This document shows, one piece after another, positions 34,531 through 47,604 of a stretch of 64,000 nucleotides of DNA (within the stretch, counting starts at the first letter, position 1; each line of letters starts with the position of its first letter). The notes under the pieces were generated by a model, which did not search any database, was not told the origin of the DNA, and worked only from the letters and a program-made list of their open reading frames with translations. Both the position numbers and the translations under genes were made by a program. The stretch covers positions 16,584,049-16,648,048 of the forward strand of contig NC_080422.1 of assembly GCF_029873635.1 (NCBI RefSeq). The letters are read 5' to 3'. This stretch comes from Malania oleifera. Taxonomy: Eukaryota > Streptophyta > Magnoliopsida > Santalales > Ximeniaceae.

Positions 34531-35638
34531 TGATTGTACAAATATACTAGAATACATGGAAATACATTAGATTTTACAGAAAAATACAAATATAGGGAGA
34601 TACATCAGGGTTACAAAATACATTGGGGGGATTATTGGGGTAACAAAAATACAAAATACAAGGCGATCGAATAAGCAGTCTGCGCACAAGAGAATATCCC
34701 AAAGCATCTCCGGGGATACCTGCATCCAAAATCAAAAGGAAATCAAACAATAAAGGAAATATATTTGAGCAATCCAACAATTAATTAGAGAAAATATTCA
34801 AAAGATTGGAATGTATCCCTCCATATATTCGCCCAGAGGCTCAAAGGAAATGAGAATCAGCCAAATTCCTTAAAAAGGGGGGTCAGTTGGTATAGGAAGG
34901 AAAGCATAGGCTAGGATTTTGTTTAAAAGGAAAATAATAGTAAAGGAAAGGATTAAAGGTTGCCTAAATTAGCTAAGGCCCCAACCCTATAAATTAGGGG
35001 CCTCACAGAAGGAGAGGGACACAAATTCAGAGACGAATTCAGAGAGAAAACACCCATATAGTGAGCAAAAGCGAGAAGCATTAAGGTTAAGATAGTCTCG
35101 AAGGGCAAAACCCTAGAGAAACTAAAGGGCTAATACCCTACTCATAGAAGCCAAAGGCACGACCTAGTGCTCCTTGCACCAGAAGGCATTACCCTATGCT
35201 CCCTGCACCCAAAAGCACTACCCAGTGCTCCCTGCATCCGAAGGCACTACCCAGTGCTCCTTGCACCCAAAGACACAACTCAGTGCTCCTTTGCACCTCA
35301 GAAGGACACCCAAACAGAAAAGGATGTAGGGACAAGAAGACTCGAAGGAGTAGAAGACCTCAAGTATACACTTGGCTTACCCTTCCTTAAACTATCTTGC
35401 ATTACAAGTTCTTGTTCAAAAGAAGAAAGCGCCTCCCATGCATACATGTAGGTCTCCCCTGTGAGACCTGAAAACCCTCAAGCCCAAACACTGTAACCAA
35501 CCCCTGCCTCCCGAACACTAAACCCAAACCTGCAGCCAAAACTGTAACTAGCCCCCAAGCCCAAACTATAACCAACCCCCAAGCCCAGACACTACAGCTA
35601 AACTTGCAGTCCCAAATAGAAGCTCAAGCCTTTTTAAC
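34531..35638 (+). mobile_element. Left part of an older LTR-type repeat interrupted by the copia element
   Basis: A TATA-like CCCTATAAATTAGGGG near 34988 is followed by a leader resembling an LTR transcript start, then a minisatellite (35155-35303) and GCCC/AACC-rich sequence. The same style, with CAAGCC and TTTTTAACATAAACCTG blocks, resumes at 40906. The whole is therefore read as one older element split by the copia insertion. No coding domain is left, and its outer borders are unknown. Confidence 0.5.
35155..35303. repeat. Minisatellite, about 28-bp unit, five copies
   Basis: Each unit has the form AAGGCACTACCCAGTGCTCC followed by CTGCACCC, with small variations. It gives a repetitive chance ORF (35167-35451) that is not considered a gene. 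Confidence 0.85.
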
Positions 35639-36238
35639 TGTTATTTATGGCTCTTATACTTCTATTTTGATAAGCAAAGAAGGAAGGAGGAAAAACATGA
35701 AGGGACAGCACAACAGGACTCGTCGATGAAAGACCTATGCTCGTCGACGAGGGAACAGTAGAGGTTTGTCGACGAAGGCTCTGAAGCTCGTCAACAAATA
35801 ATTATCGAGAGTAGGAAATTCTAGACTTCTGGCATCGTCGACAAGAGCCCTGTATTTGTCGACGAAGGTTCTTCTTGGTCTCATCGATGAAGCCCTGTAT
35901 TCATTGATGAGAGGCGCCTGGGCTGCGACAATTTTTCTGAATTTTGAATTTTTGAATTTTTGAATGTTGGGTGGTTGGGTAAATGGGGGGAAACCTCTGA
36001 GGAACCTCTATATATGTCATCTAGGCATATTTTGAGTGAGAGAGTGATCATTATTGAAGTGTATTATGTACATTTTGATTTCTTTAGTGAAATTTGTGTG
36101 TCATTGCTTCCGTGGATGTAGGCTTTGCCAAACCACGTAAATCTTTGTGTTGATCTCATTTTGATTGTGTGTTATTTATATTTACTTCTTGTTGTTTATT
36201 CCGCCGTGCATGTTCATTATTCGATCCATATTACAACA
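35639..36238 (+). repeat. 5' LTR of the copia element
   Basis: Contains eight spaced copies of a TCGTCGACGA-like palindrome between about 35718 and 35915. Many differences from the 3' LTR are transitions at CpG sites. Confidence 0.95.
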
Positions 36239-36262
36239 AATTGGTATCAAAGTATTGTTGTT

Positions 36263-37030
36263 ATGGCATCAAGATCGTCTTCTACATGATTTGACGTTGT
36301 CAAATTTGATGGAACCAAAAACTTCAGTTTATGGCAGAGGAGAGTGAAAGATATTCTAGTGCAACAAGGAATGGCTAAAGCATTGCTTGATACTTAACCG
36401 GAAGGAATGGATGAGACAACATGGGTAGATTTGAAAGCAAAGGCAACGTCAACAATAAGCTTGTATTTCACCAATGAAGTTCTCTATCGGGTGATGGAGG
36501 AGGATTCTCCAGTGGCTATCTGGCGAAAGTTAGAAAGTCGGTTTATGTCTAAATCCCTCAATAACAAACTTTTTTCTTAAGCAAATTTATATTGGCTTAA
36601 GATGGTAGAAGGATCTAGTCTCGATCAACACATCAATGCGTTTAACTAAATCATAAGTGATCTTATGAGAGTTTATGTGAAGTTTGATGAGGATGATAAG
36701 ACTTTGATGCTGTTAAATTCTTTGCCCTCAACTCATACCTACGAAAATTTTGTGACCACTCTTACGTGGAGAAAAGAAACTCTTGATCTAGAAGAGGTAA
36801 CAAGTGTCTTGTTATATTTCATCAAAGGTTGAAAATATGTGATGAAGGAGAAGGACTTGTGGTAAAAGGTAGTAATGAGCGAGGCAAAGGAAAGTTTATG
36901 AATGGGTCTAATCAGAAATCTCGGAATTAATCCAATAAGAAGAAGGAAATACAGTGTTATAAATGTGGTAAAAAGGGGCATGTAATACCGAAGTGTCCAA
37001 ATTGGAAGAAGGGAAATACTAATAAGCATG
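36263..37030 (+). pseudogene. Copia gag
   Basis: Reads MASRSSST, stop, then VVKFDGTKNFSLWQRRVKD and VWRKLE-like family sequence with RLESRFM-type spacing. It ends with a zinc knuckle CYKCGKKGHVIPKC at about 36955-36996. Stops at several points, including soon after the start, and a frame change near 36830 make it a pseudogene. It matches the UBN2-type gag of copia elements. Confidence 0.88.
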
Positions 37031-37047
37031 AGGGGATTTCTAAATCT

Positions 37048-38170
37048 GTGAATGTTGTTCAAGAAGAGGATTCAGTAGATGATGATGTTCTATTAGTTGC
37101 AGCGGAGTCGAATAATCTAACGGGCTCTCGAATACTTGACTCGACATGTTCTTATCACATGACTCCAAAAAAGGAATGGTTCAGCACATACAGGTTAGTA
37201 AATTCTGGATTGATTCTTATGGGTAATGATGCTTCTTGCAAGATTGTTGGCATAGGAAATGTAAAGATAAAAATGTTTGATGGTACTGTAAGAACATTGT
37301 GTGATGTAAGACATATACCTAAGTTAAGAAAGAGTCTGATATCTCTTGGTACTTTGGATTGTAATGACTTTAATTACAAGTCCAAAGGTGGAGTCTTGAT
37401 GGTATGGAAAGGTAATCTGACTGTGATGAAAGGGCAGAAACTAGATGGAAATATTTACACGTTGTTGGGAACTACCGTTGTAAGTGGAGTTGCAGCCATG
37501 GATGCTGAATTAGATGAAATCGTCTTATGGCATGTGCGTCTTGGGCATATGGGAGAACATGGCATGAAAGAACTACACAAGAGAAAATTGTCGAAAGGTT
37601 TGAAAACGTGTCAACTGGAATTTTGTAGGTTTTGTGTTCTTGGAAAGAAAAAAAAGGCAAAATTCAGATCAACTACTCACAAGATGAAATGAATTCTTGA
37701 CTATGTACATTCAAATGTTTAGGGCCCAGTAAGAGTTGCATCAAAGGGTGGACATGTGTATTATATGAGTCTCATTGATGATTACTCACGGAAGGTTTGG
37801 GTTTACTTCATGTGTCACAAATCTAGTACGTTTTCCAAGTTTAAGATTTGGAAGGCTGAAGTGGAAAACCTGACAAGGAGGAGAATCAAATATTTAAGGT
37901 TGGATAATGGGACCAAGTACGCTGATTCTCGGTTTATGAAGTTTTGTATGGAGCAAGGCATTAAGAGACATTTTACAATTCGCCGAACACCTCAAAAAAA
38001 TGGTGTGGAAAAATGGATGAACTGGACTCTTGCTGATAGGGCTCGGTGTCTCAGATTGAATGCAGGGCTACTGAAGAACTTCTGGGCTAAGACAGTCAGT
38101 ATGACTTGTTTTCTGGTTAACCGATCACCAAGGGCATCACTAGCAAGTAAAGTGGCAGAAGAGGTTTGAA
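37048..38170 (+). pseudogene. Copia protease and integrase
   Basis: The protease motif appears as ILDSTCSYHMTP at about 37132. The GAG-pre-integrase finger is visible as LWHVRLGHMGEHGMKELHK and CRFCVLGKKKKAKF. The integrase core has LIDDYSRKVWVYF (first Asp), RLDNGTKYADSRF (second Asp) and RRTPQKNGVEKWMN (Glu region, where usual GVAER is altered). Stops lie at 37690, 37720 and 38167. Confidence 0.9.
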
Positions 38171-40207
38171 TAGGAAATATAATATACTACTCCGAATTGA
38201 AGGTATTCGGGTGTCTAGCCTTTGTTCTCGTGTCTAGTGAGGAGAGATCTAAACTTGACCCGAAGTCTTGTTGTTGCATCTTCTTGGGATATCCAAAGGG
38301 TGTGAAGGGGTATAAGCTATAGGACCAAGTGGCAAACAAGGTGGTGATCAGTAGGGATGTAGTCTTTGATGAGAAGGCTGTGGTGAAACGTACTCAAAAG
38401 TTTGATGAACAGAAACAAAAGCCATAAAGCTGGGGCAATTATAAACATGTTGTGCAGGTGGAGTTGGAAGCTCAGGGTAACAAAAATGATCATGGTCCCG
38501 TGGTTGTAGGGAGCTCTAGTTTAGGAAACCAGCAAGTCGACGATATTCCTATATGGAGATCCGGACGCATTATTAGACCTATATCATGGTATGATTTTGA
38601 TGAGTTAGTATCTTTTGCTTTCCTTACTTGTTGCAACAACCCAACTTCTTTTCAAGAGATTGTGTACGACTAGAAGAAAGATAGGTGGATGGGAGCAATG
38701 ATTAAGGAAATGGAATCATTGCATAAGAACAAAACTTGGGAGTTGGTGGAGCTTCTAGATAGGAAGAGACCAATAGGTTGCAAATGGGTGTATAGGAAGA
38801 AGGAGGCAATTTCAGAATCGGAATAAGAGAAATTCAAGGCACGACTGGTGGCAAAAGGATACTCACAAAAGAAAGGGATAGATTATGATGAGATCTTTTC
38901 TTCAGTGGTCCGACATACTTCTATCAGAATTGTGTTGGGGTTGGTAGCTTATTACGATCTTCATTTGGAACAATTGGATGTGAAGACGACGTTTCTTCAC
39001 GGTGACTTGGAGGAACAAATCTACATGGTACAACCAAAGGGATTCATTGAACCAGAGAAATAAAACTTTGTTTGCAGGTTGAAGAAATCTCTTTATGAGC
39101 TGAAACAGTCTCCAAGGCAATGGTATAAACAGTTTGATTCGTACATGATGAAGATTGGCTACAAACAGTGTGAGTATGATTGCTGCATTTATGTGAATAA
39201 GCTTGAGGATGGTTCTCTTATTTTTTTTGTTATTGTACATCGATGACATGTTGATAGCTGCAAAGGATGTAATTGAGGTGAATCGGTTAAAGGACCTGTT
39301 GCATAAGGAATTTGACATGAAGGATCTTGGTTCAGCCAAGAAAATACTTGGGATGGAGATTCGCCGTGAAAAAACTGCAGGGAGATTATGGTTATCTCAA
39401 GGCGGTTATGTTTAAAAGGTGTTGGAGAGGTTTAGCATGACTGATGCAAGACCGGTATGTACACCTTTAGCAAATCATTTTAAGTTGTCTACTGCAGATT
39501 GCCCAAGTTTGGATAAGAAAATTCGGGACATTTCAAAGGTCCCTTATGCTAGTGCTGTGGGGAGTTCAATGTATGCCATGGTTTGTACGATGCCAGATTT
39601 AGCTCATATGATAAGCGTGGTGAGCAAGTTCCTCTCTAATCCAGGAAGGCAGCATTGGGAAGCCGTCAAATGGATACTTTGATACTTACGGGGTACATTA
39701 GGATATGGCATCATGTTCGACAAGCAACAGGGTTGTCCTTCAATTATGGGGTTTGTTGATGTAGATTATGCCGGGGATATGGATGACATAAGGTCTACAA
39801 CAGGATATGTGTTTACCCTTGTAGGAGGACCGGTATGTTGGAGATCCATGGTACAGTCTCTGGTTGTATTGTCCACGACTGAGGCGGAATATATGACAGT
39901 TGCCGAAGCTACCAAGGAAGCCTTATGGCTTACTGGTTTAGTCAGAGAGTTGGGGTTACAGTAAGATGGTGTGGTGCTGTATTGTGATAGTCAGAGTGTC
40001 ACTTACTTGGTGAAGAATCAGGTATACCATGTTAAGACCAAACACATTGATGTGAGGTTCTACAGAGTACGGGAATTGATTGCTTCAAGTGAACTTATGT
40101 TGGAAAAAGTTCACACATCTGATAATGCAACAGATATTTTGACTAAATCAGTTACTTCAAAGAAGTTCAAGCATTACTTGGACTTACTCCATGTCTCCGA
40201 GTGTTAG
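38171..40207 (+). pseudogene. Copia reverse transcriptase and RNase H
   Basis: The transcriptase shows CKWVYRKKE, FKARLVAKGYSQKKGIDYDE, LEQLDVKTTFLHGDLEEQIY, LKKSLYELKQSPRQWY and the catalytic LLYIDDMLIAA at about 39225-39257. A frame change lies just before the last block. RNase H has FVDVDYAGDMDDIRSTTGYV, LSTTEAEYM and LYCDSQSV, ending with the usual tail KTKHIDVRF. Stops at 38323, 38425, 38671, 38824, 39061, 39413, 39680 and 39962 interrupt it. Confidence 0.92.
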
Positions 40208-40305
40208 AAGGGAGACATACCTAACCAAGCGTTTTCAAATTTAAAGTGAAGTAGTTCATGTTTTTGAGATTCTGCTAAGGGGCATATAATCGCCAAGGTG
40301 GAGAT

Positions 40306-40905
40306 TGTTATTTATGGCTCTTATACTTCTATTTTGATAAGCAAAGAAGGAAGGAGGAAAAAAATGAAGGGACAGCACAACAGGACTCGTTGATGAAGGA
40401 CCTATGCTCATCGACGAGGGAACAACAGGGGTTCGTCGACGAAGGCTCTGAAGCTCGTCGATGAATAATTACTGAGAGTAAGAAATTTTAGACTTCTAGC
40501 ATCATCAATGAGAGCCATGTATTCATCGACGAAGGTTCTTCTTGGTCTCATCGACGAAACCTTGTATTCGTCGACCAGAGGCGCCTGGGCTGCGGCAGTT
40601 TTTCTGAATTTTAAATTTTTGAATGTTGGGTGGTTGGGCAAACGGGGGAAAACCTCCGAGGAACCTCTATATATGTCATCTGGGCATATTTTGAGAGAGA
40701 GAGAGAGAGTGATCATTATTGAAGTGTATTGTGTACATTTTGATTTTCTTAGTGAAATTTGTGTGTCATTGCTCCCGTGGATGTAGGTTTTGCCGAACCA
40801 CATAAATCTTCGTGTTGATCTCGTGATGATTGTGTGTGTTATTTACATTTACTTGTTGTTGTTTATTCTGCTGTGCATCTTCATTATACGATCCATATCA
40901 CAACA
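40306..40905 (+). repeat. 3' LTR of the copia element
   Basis: Same 600-bp length as the 5' LTR and the same eight palindrome sites, but mutated at different bases. This indicates that all eight were intact at insertion. Confidence 0.95.
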
Positions 40906-42340
40906 TTAACATAAACCTGGTCCATACTTTAAAATAAAGACCCAGCCCACATTCAAAGCCCAGAGGCCCAAGCCTTTTTAACATAAACCTGACCCATGTT
41001 TTAAAACAAAGACCTAGCACAAGTTCAAAGCCCATAAGCCCAAGCCTTTTAAAATAAAATTGGCCCACCTTTTTAACATAAACTCTACCTATGTTTTAAA
41101 ATTAAAATTGGTCCACCTTTTCAAAGAAACAGTCCACGACCCATCTTTACAAAAAAAAACAAGCCCAAAAGATCTTTAAACCAGGTGCCTACAACAACAA
41201 AGCCCAGTTTGGTAAACCCAACCCATGTTTTTAAAATAGCCCTTGGTCTTATTTGAAAAATAATAAACTCAGCCCAAGTTTTAAACAAGGCCCCGACCCA
41301 AGTTCTTAAAACTCATAGCCCATAACAACCAAGCCCACCTGAGTCCAAAAGGCTCAACTTAAGCAAGTGAAAACCCAACTCACAAGGGGGGGTCAACTCG
41401 GCCCAACGAGCTGACTCAACTCAACCAACCACCATCTAAGCCATGAGTTGACCTAACCATGGTGATGGGGATCAACATGCCTTGACTGTTTCTTTCACCG
41501 ATATGGTGACACGTGGACGACCTCTCGATGTCCACTATCATATAAATTGTTTTGTAGGTACCCATGGAGTTATTTGAAGACTTCTTGAAGGCTTTTGGCG
41601 CATGAAGACCCCAGTCGATATATTGAATTGAGTTTGAGTCTAATACCCATGTGGGCCCCACACGGTCATGTGGACCCCCACATGATTTTGAGCTTCCTTT
41701 TGGCACATGCATGAGTCCCACATTTAATTTGTAAAATGCAAGACAACTAAGCCAGCATGCGTGCTTAGTAAGTTGTGAGAATATTTATTGTGTTAGAACT
41801 AAGTGTAAGTGTTTAATACTTTGTTCCCCTCATGCTTTGTTTCCCATGCTTTGTCCCCCCATACCCGTGTGTGAATTGTAAGTGTGTTAATGTGTTGTCC
41901 CCCTCCCCATGCTAGATTATATACCCTTCTCATTGTAAGAATTATGCAGAAAGAGAGAAAATATATGTTTGAATATTGGAAAGATTTCCATTGTCAAAGC
42001 TCAAAAGCTTTGCCCAATCTTTGATTGCGTGGTGAAACTATAATGTTCTCTCTAAAGATCATGTGGTGAGAGACCACCCTGTCCAGCATTATCATCATCC
42101 CCACCTATCCCTCATATACCCACACGACCATTTATATACACACAACAGTTCCACTTCTATCATTGTGTTCAAAGCTTGTTCCAAGGATTTTCCGGCTTGT
42201 TTAAGCTTGTGGTGGATAATATCAAGTCATCCAATGATTTCCTTTGGTAAGATTGTTATTTTTCTTAAGCCTTTATTTGATTTTGAACTCTTACTTTAAG
42301 CCAAGCAACCCTTGTCTAAACACCCCTTGAATCCCTGCAT
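40906..42340 (+). mobile_element. Right part of the older LTR-type repeat
   Basis: Begins with the duplicated TTAAC and repeats blocks of the type CCCAAGCCTTTTTAACATAA and AACCTGACCCATGTTTTAAA up to about 41370. From 41900 to 42340 the style is that of an LTR 3' end or leader. No domain is seen. Confidence 0.45.
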
Positions 42341-43365
42341 TTTCTTAAAATCTCGTGGGTGTTCAGGCGATTGAAGACGTAAAATCAGTCGATTGAATCG
42401 CTAGTGCGCTAGTCAGAAATTCTGCTTCTAAATTCTTTAAGTGACTGAACCTTGAAGTTTAGGCAACTAAAGACCTCCTAAACCTTTAGTTTTCAATATT
42501 ATTCTTACTCGCTATTATTTATTGTGGGAATATTGATTTGATAACATAGAACTAGCATTCTTAAACTTTGAAATACATCTTTTCCACATAAAACTTAATT
42601 CCTTGATAAAGGAATTCTTGGGACTTAATTTCTAGACAAATTACACACCTTTTCAAAAATCTTGCAACATGTGAATCATAACTTAGTTCATAATATTTAT
42701 GTTTGGTTGGTTAAATTCTTAATTTAAAGTGTTTAAATGTATGAACTTGCTTGAGGGTTGTCAGAAGGACTAGGCCAACCATACCCATCCTACATCACAT
42801 GGTCAAGAGTAGGGGCCTATTTGGCTCCCAAGAAAATGCTGAGAAAGCATCTAGGAAACCTATAAACATAGAAATAGTAACACTCCAAAGATAAACAAAA
42901 GGAGAAAGGAAGTTAGGGTACTTATCTAGCGAACCACAGTATCAAACAAACCACGCTCCTTCTCTTGTTCCAACTTGCAAAACGAAAGCAAAATCAGAAA
43001 GGAGAATCTAAAAGGTGAGATAGAAAAGGGTAGGGATGAGAAACCATAAACTCGAAGGTCCTATCCTTCGCGGATAGAAGGGAGAAAGCCATAAGAGGGG
43101 GGTTTCGAAGCACCACTGAGAGGATAAAAGAGAGCAACTGAATAAGATAGAGGGAGAAGGGAACTACTGTTGGCTTTTCTAGTTTTCATCCCGTTTTGAT
43201 AATGACAAACCAAGGCATCTAATTGTGCTACTAAGTTTGTACATAAGTATTAAGGTATTAAGTACAATAACATATGCAAATTGGGAAGTCATGAAGCACA
43301 CAAGACAATGATATTTGGCTATGAATATGGAGCATATAAAGACCAAGCTTGAAAACTATGGCTAT
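42341..43365. other. Non-coding sequence with a possible interrupted LTR head at 43168
   Basis: The stretch from TGTTGGCTTTTCTAG (43168) with TTGATAATGACAAACC resembles the start of SIRE-type copia LTRs in plus orientation. It is cut off by the minus-strand element at 43366. The remainder is unassigned. Confidence 0.35.
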
Positions 43366-45109
43366 TGTTAAATGTCCCATCCAAGAGTATAAAGTCCAAG
43401 AGGGGGGGTGAATGGACTCTTTTCGCGTATTTGGGCTTTCTCTACAAAATAAAATTCTTGCTAAGATTTAAGCAATTATATCAATTATATCACAATATAT
43501 GAAACATAAATCAACCGCAAGGCATAAAATAAAGAGAATAGGGAGAGAAAGCTTAACACTGGAGTTTTAACGTGGTTCGGCACCAAGCCTATGTCTACGC
43601 TTTAGCACCATGCCAAGGATTCCACATTCCACTATAAAACTCCTTCATCGATGGAGCAAGCCTTACAACTAGGGTACCAAATCCTACACTTAGGAACAAA
43701 TCCCTACTATGCTCACCAAGAGTCTCAAGGATCACCAAGATGCCTTACAAGTCGGTTCACCAAGAACCTTCACCAAACAGTTCACAAAGAACTTTTTACA
43801 AGAAGATGAAATACAAATGATGCTCCTATAAATTGAGCTAATACAAAACAATCATCACACTACTCTCTCAAGGAATGATTCAAATAAGATTAGAGAACAA
43901 GATATTTTGAACACTTGTGAATAAATAACAAAGATGCAAAGTGCCTAGGTTTTGTATAAAATGATATTTTTCACTATAAGCTTGTAATAATAATCAAAAC
44001 CATGCTAAACAAGTCTATGGACTTGTATTTATAACCAAAAAACCCTTACTAGCCGTTATTGGACCGTTGAGAGCAAGTCCCAAAAGAAACTAGTTGTTTT
44101 CTAGCCGTTATTGCATTGTTCACGATGCGTCTTGTTGACTAGTGACCCCCACTCGTTAACTAGTGGCACTTTGCTAGCAATTGTAAACATTCTGCATGTA
44201 CTCGTTGATGAGTTGCACCCAATCGTCGACGAGTACCCTGAATCATAAAAAAGTCATCAACATGAAAGTTGTGAGATTTTTTCTTAACTTTCCAGGGACA
44301 CCAAGATCATCTTTTTTAAACTTTTCTAGCAAAAGTTATGTCCTAAAATACCGAAAGGTGTTCAGGAAATTTGATAGGTACATAACCGAGGTTTTAAACC
44401 CAACTAGGACCAAGTTTGTAAAAGATTATAAAATATAATTAAAAACTTGTCCTTAAGAAATTTATTTTGAATATAAAATATCTTATTTTTAAAAACACAT
44501 TTAAAAACTCGTTTCAATATCTTATATACTTAGTATGTCCTTTATGAAAATATACTTGGCTTTCTTGAGTGCTTAGGACATAAAGCTCGTTTTGACATAA
44601 CTGAGACTAAGTATAAAAATGTTCTTAAAACTAGGATGTTAAAAACTTGTCCCTTTAAAAACATATTTTGAGTTTAGGATTCTTTTGACAAACTCTTTGA
44701 TTTTAACTTTGAAAACTATTAAAGTTGAGTTTGTGACTTTAGGTGAAATCATATTTACTCATGTGTCCTAGTATGCATGCATTTGCTCAACTATTACTCA
44801 GAAATCATGCAAGAAATACACCCGCAAGAGTTACAAAATGTTCCTACCTCACACAACCCTTATTACATATAATTTAACAATTAAGCTTCCGTTGGTTGTA
44901 CTTGAGTCCTTTTCGAGTGAGTGTCCTTTTGATCTTTCCTGCTTGACGTCTACTCGGTCTGATCTTTGCCTTTGATCCAATACTTCATGAATTTGTCACT
45001 AGAACCTATACTAAACATGATCTGCAAAGATTGAATACACTAGGAACCACAAATAGGTTAATATCATCAAAACACAATAAACATGATTATGTAGTCCCCA
45101 AGGCTAACA
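43366..45109 (-). repeat. 3' LTR (left copy) of the SIRE-like element
   Basis: Bounded by TGTTAAATG at the left and GCTAACA at the right. A second GACTAACAATCTCCCCC at 45193-45209 duplicates the right border and the purine tract, so the end may instead be 45199. Confidence 0.65.
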
Positions 45110-46540
45110 ATCTCCCCTTTTCTATGATGTCTAACCTATTATTATTTTCCTTATCATCAAAACAAGACAATTAAGAACATGTAGCCACAAAGACTAACAA
45201 TCTCCCCCTATTTTATGATGACAAACCATTGGTATTCTCTGTAAGGTATAATTTAAAACACCCCCTCAAAATAGGCATATTCTAGAATGGAACTAAAATA
45301 TGCTCTCCCTTACTATATGCATGTCTACAATTTGCTCCCCCTTACTTTATGCATATAATAAATATTCAACTATTTTTTTCATATTTTTCTTATCCATTAG
45401 AGCTTTAACTTGCAATTCATAAAGTAGTTCATTTAAGATAAAACTATAAGCAAAATGAACTTATCATATCACCATATGCATTTTACCCAACATATATGTC
45501 TCTATTCATTTCTCCCCCACATGCATAACACCATAACCCTTTGATCATCATAAAAAAGAGAGGTGTTATTCATTTAAAAAAAATAATTTTTCTCCCTTAA
45601 GATCAAATTCAATGGTGGTGAGGTGAGTATGTGCTAAACACATATGCCCTTTGTTGGTGCTAAACCATAACATCTAAAAAACCTAGATTGACTTCCTTAC
45701 TTATACATGAATGATGATTTCTAAGGATTATTATCATTTGTTGTTGGATCAATCATTCAATGTTAATTCTCCAAATGTTGTTATGATTAGATCTACTAAA
45801 ACTCAACTTCATGTATGCTATGTTTTAGATATTCTAACTATTTATCAAACAAACATATATCATCAAAACAAATTATGTGACTAAGGAACACATCTCTTTT
45901 CCATAAGAGATGGATTTACCTAACATAGCATGCTTTTGAACTTAAATTCAAAACCTTAAAAATTTACATGAGAAAAACAAGGTTATTTATTTATTTATTT
46001 TTATTTGTCACTCAAAAAATTATTCCTAAATAATAAACTTTGAACACATGCTATTTCATTCCATAAACAAAGACAATAAAAGGAAATAAACCAATTTTCA
46101 AGATGAATACAATTCAAGAAATCATATTGGTTTTAGTATTTTCATTCATCAACGTTGGCTTGATCATCAAGAATTCTCAAAGTAATTAAACAATTTAAAA
46201 TGCATAAATTGGGATTTTATCCTTTAAGCACATCTTAGTCATCATATTCCTTTTACCTAGGTAAAGTAAAGTCTACCTAAATCCTAATTTCTAATCCTAG
46301 GTTTTAAGGAAACAAAAATTCAAAAATCACGTGTTCCTTTTGGGTACCCATTCTTCCTTGGGTGCCAATGAGTTTTTCTTCACTACCCATTCTAACTTAT
46401 TTTGTTTGCCTTTATTTCCTCTATAAGGACAAAAATAATGAATATGACCATTTCTTTCACAATATAAACAAATCTTATTTGTGTGCAAGGGTTTAGATTT
46501 ATTTGCATTATTTTTACTCGATGAGGCATACCCATGTGAT

Positions 46541-47543
46541 TCATAAGAGGATTTTAATTTTTTTTTTGGAAAGATTATTTCCTTTAACTCTGAAGAATGT
46601 ATTTGAATTTTCTTTTCCTCTTATGATTTTACTATGATTTTCAACTTTATTTTTCAAAAGAGTATTTTCTTTCAAAGCATTCCCAATTTCATTTTTCAAA
46701 CTTCCTACCTCTTCTTGAAAAATTCCATGGTCTTTTTGAACTTTTGAGACAAGCTCCTCATTTTCCTTTTTAAGGGAAATATTTTCCTTTTTTAAGGTGG
46801 AGCAAAGACAAGACTCTTTTCCTTTGCATTTTAACAATTTTTTCTTAAAATTTTTTTAGTTTTACTTCTAAAATTTCATGCTCTTTTTGAGAATTTTTAC
46901 AAAACTTCTTATTTTCCCTTTTAAGAAAATCAATTTCTTCTCTCAAAGAGAATTCCATTTGTTTTGACAAATTAAGCACTTTCTCAAAAATTTTGTGCCT
47001 TCTTTTTGTTAGAACCAATTCATCAAACAATTTAGCACATTACTTACTACTTCGTCATATAAAGGAATATTTACATCATCATCCGAACTACTTTCCTCTA
47101 GTTGTTCATTTGCTACGAAGCAACAATGTGCTTCTCCTAGTGTGTCTTGGTGAATATCACAAAATGTATCTAAGGCTAAGTCCATTTCTTTCCTAGGCTC
47201 TTCATGGGTGCTTTGAAGCAAATCCCACATTTCCTTTGCGGTTTCACATCTGCAAACACGACTATATTCAACTTCATTTAAAGCACAATAAATAAAATGT
47301 TTCGCTTTAAAATTCAACTCTACTAACCTTATTTCCGTGCTTGACATCTCCTCAATTTCTTTTGGTTCCCCATCTTCATTTTTGAAGATGTAATCTCCCT
47401 TTGTGATGACGTTCCACATTTGAAGATCATATGACAAGATGAAGGTGATATTCTATTTTTTAATTTCAGGTAGCTGGAACCGTTGAACATTGGAGGTTTG
47501 GTCACAGATTGCCCTTGGGAAGAGGTGTCCATCAAATACGCCA
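46541..47543 (-). pseudogene. SIRE-like gag, minus strand
   Basis: The frame 47437-47009 contains LNFKAKHFIYCALNEVEYSR and CETAKEMWDLLQSTHEE, the UBN2-type gag core. The start of gag with PPMFNGSSYLKLK lies in another frame around 47500, so there is a frameshift near 47440. Downstream frames 47030-46845 and 46837-46541 are heptad-rich (LKKENEELVSKVQK, LKNEIGNALKENTLLKNKVE) and predict a coiled coil. A zinc knuckle CLYCERNGHIHYFC reads on the minus strand at 46470-46429, outside these ORFs. Stops and shifts separate all parts. Confidence 0.75.
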
Positions 47544-47604
47544 TTTGATTTTTCACACTATGAAGTTTACTCCAAAAATGCAAGCGTCTGACTTTGATAC
47601 CACT

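Larger units (their letters stand above)
35639..40905 (+). mobile_element. Ty1/copia retrotransposon, complete structure but decayed (5.27 kb)
   Basis: LTRs of exactly 600 bp each (35639-36238 and 40306-40905) begin TGTT and end AACA. The pentamer TTAAC directly flanks both ends (35634-35638 and 40906-40910), a perfect target-site duplication. TTGGTATCAAAG follows the 5' LTR as primer site, and AAGGTGGAGAT (40295-40305) precedes the 3' LTR. The interior has gag, protease, integrase, reverse transcriptase and RNase H in copia order. More than ten in-frame stops make it inactive; most fit C-to-T or G-to-A changes. Confidence 0.95.

Noticed and set aside
35167..35451. Repetitive Cys/His/Leu-rich plus-strand ORFs
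   Set aside because: They are the translation of a 28-bp minisatellite.
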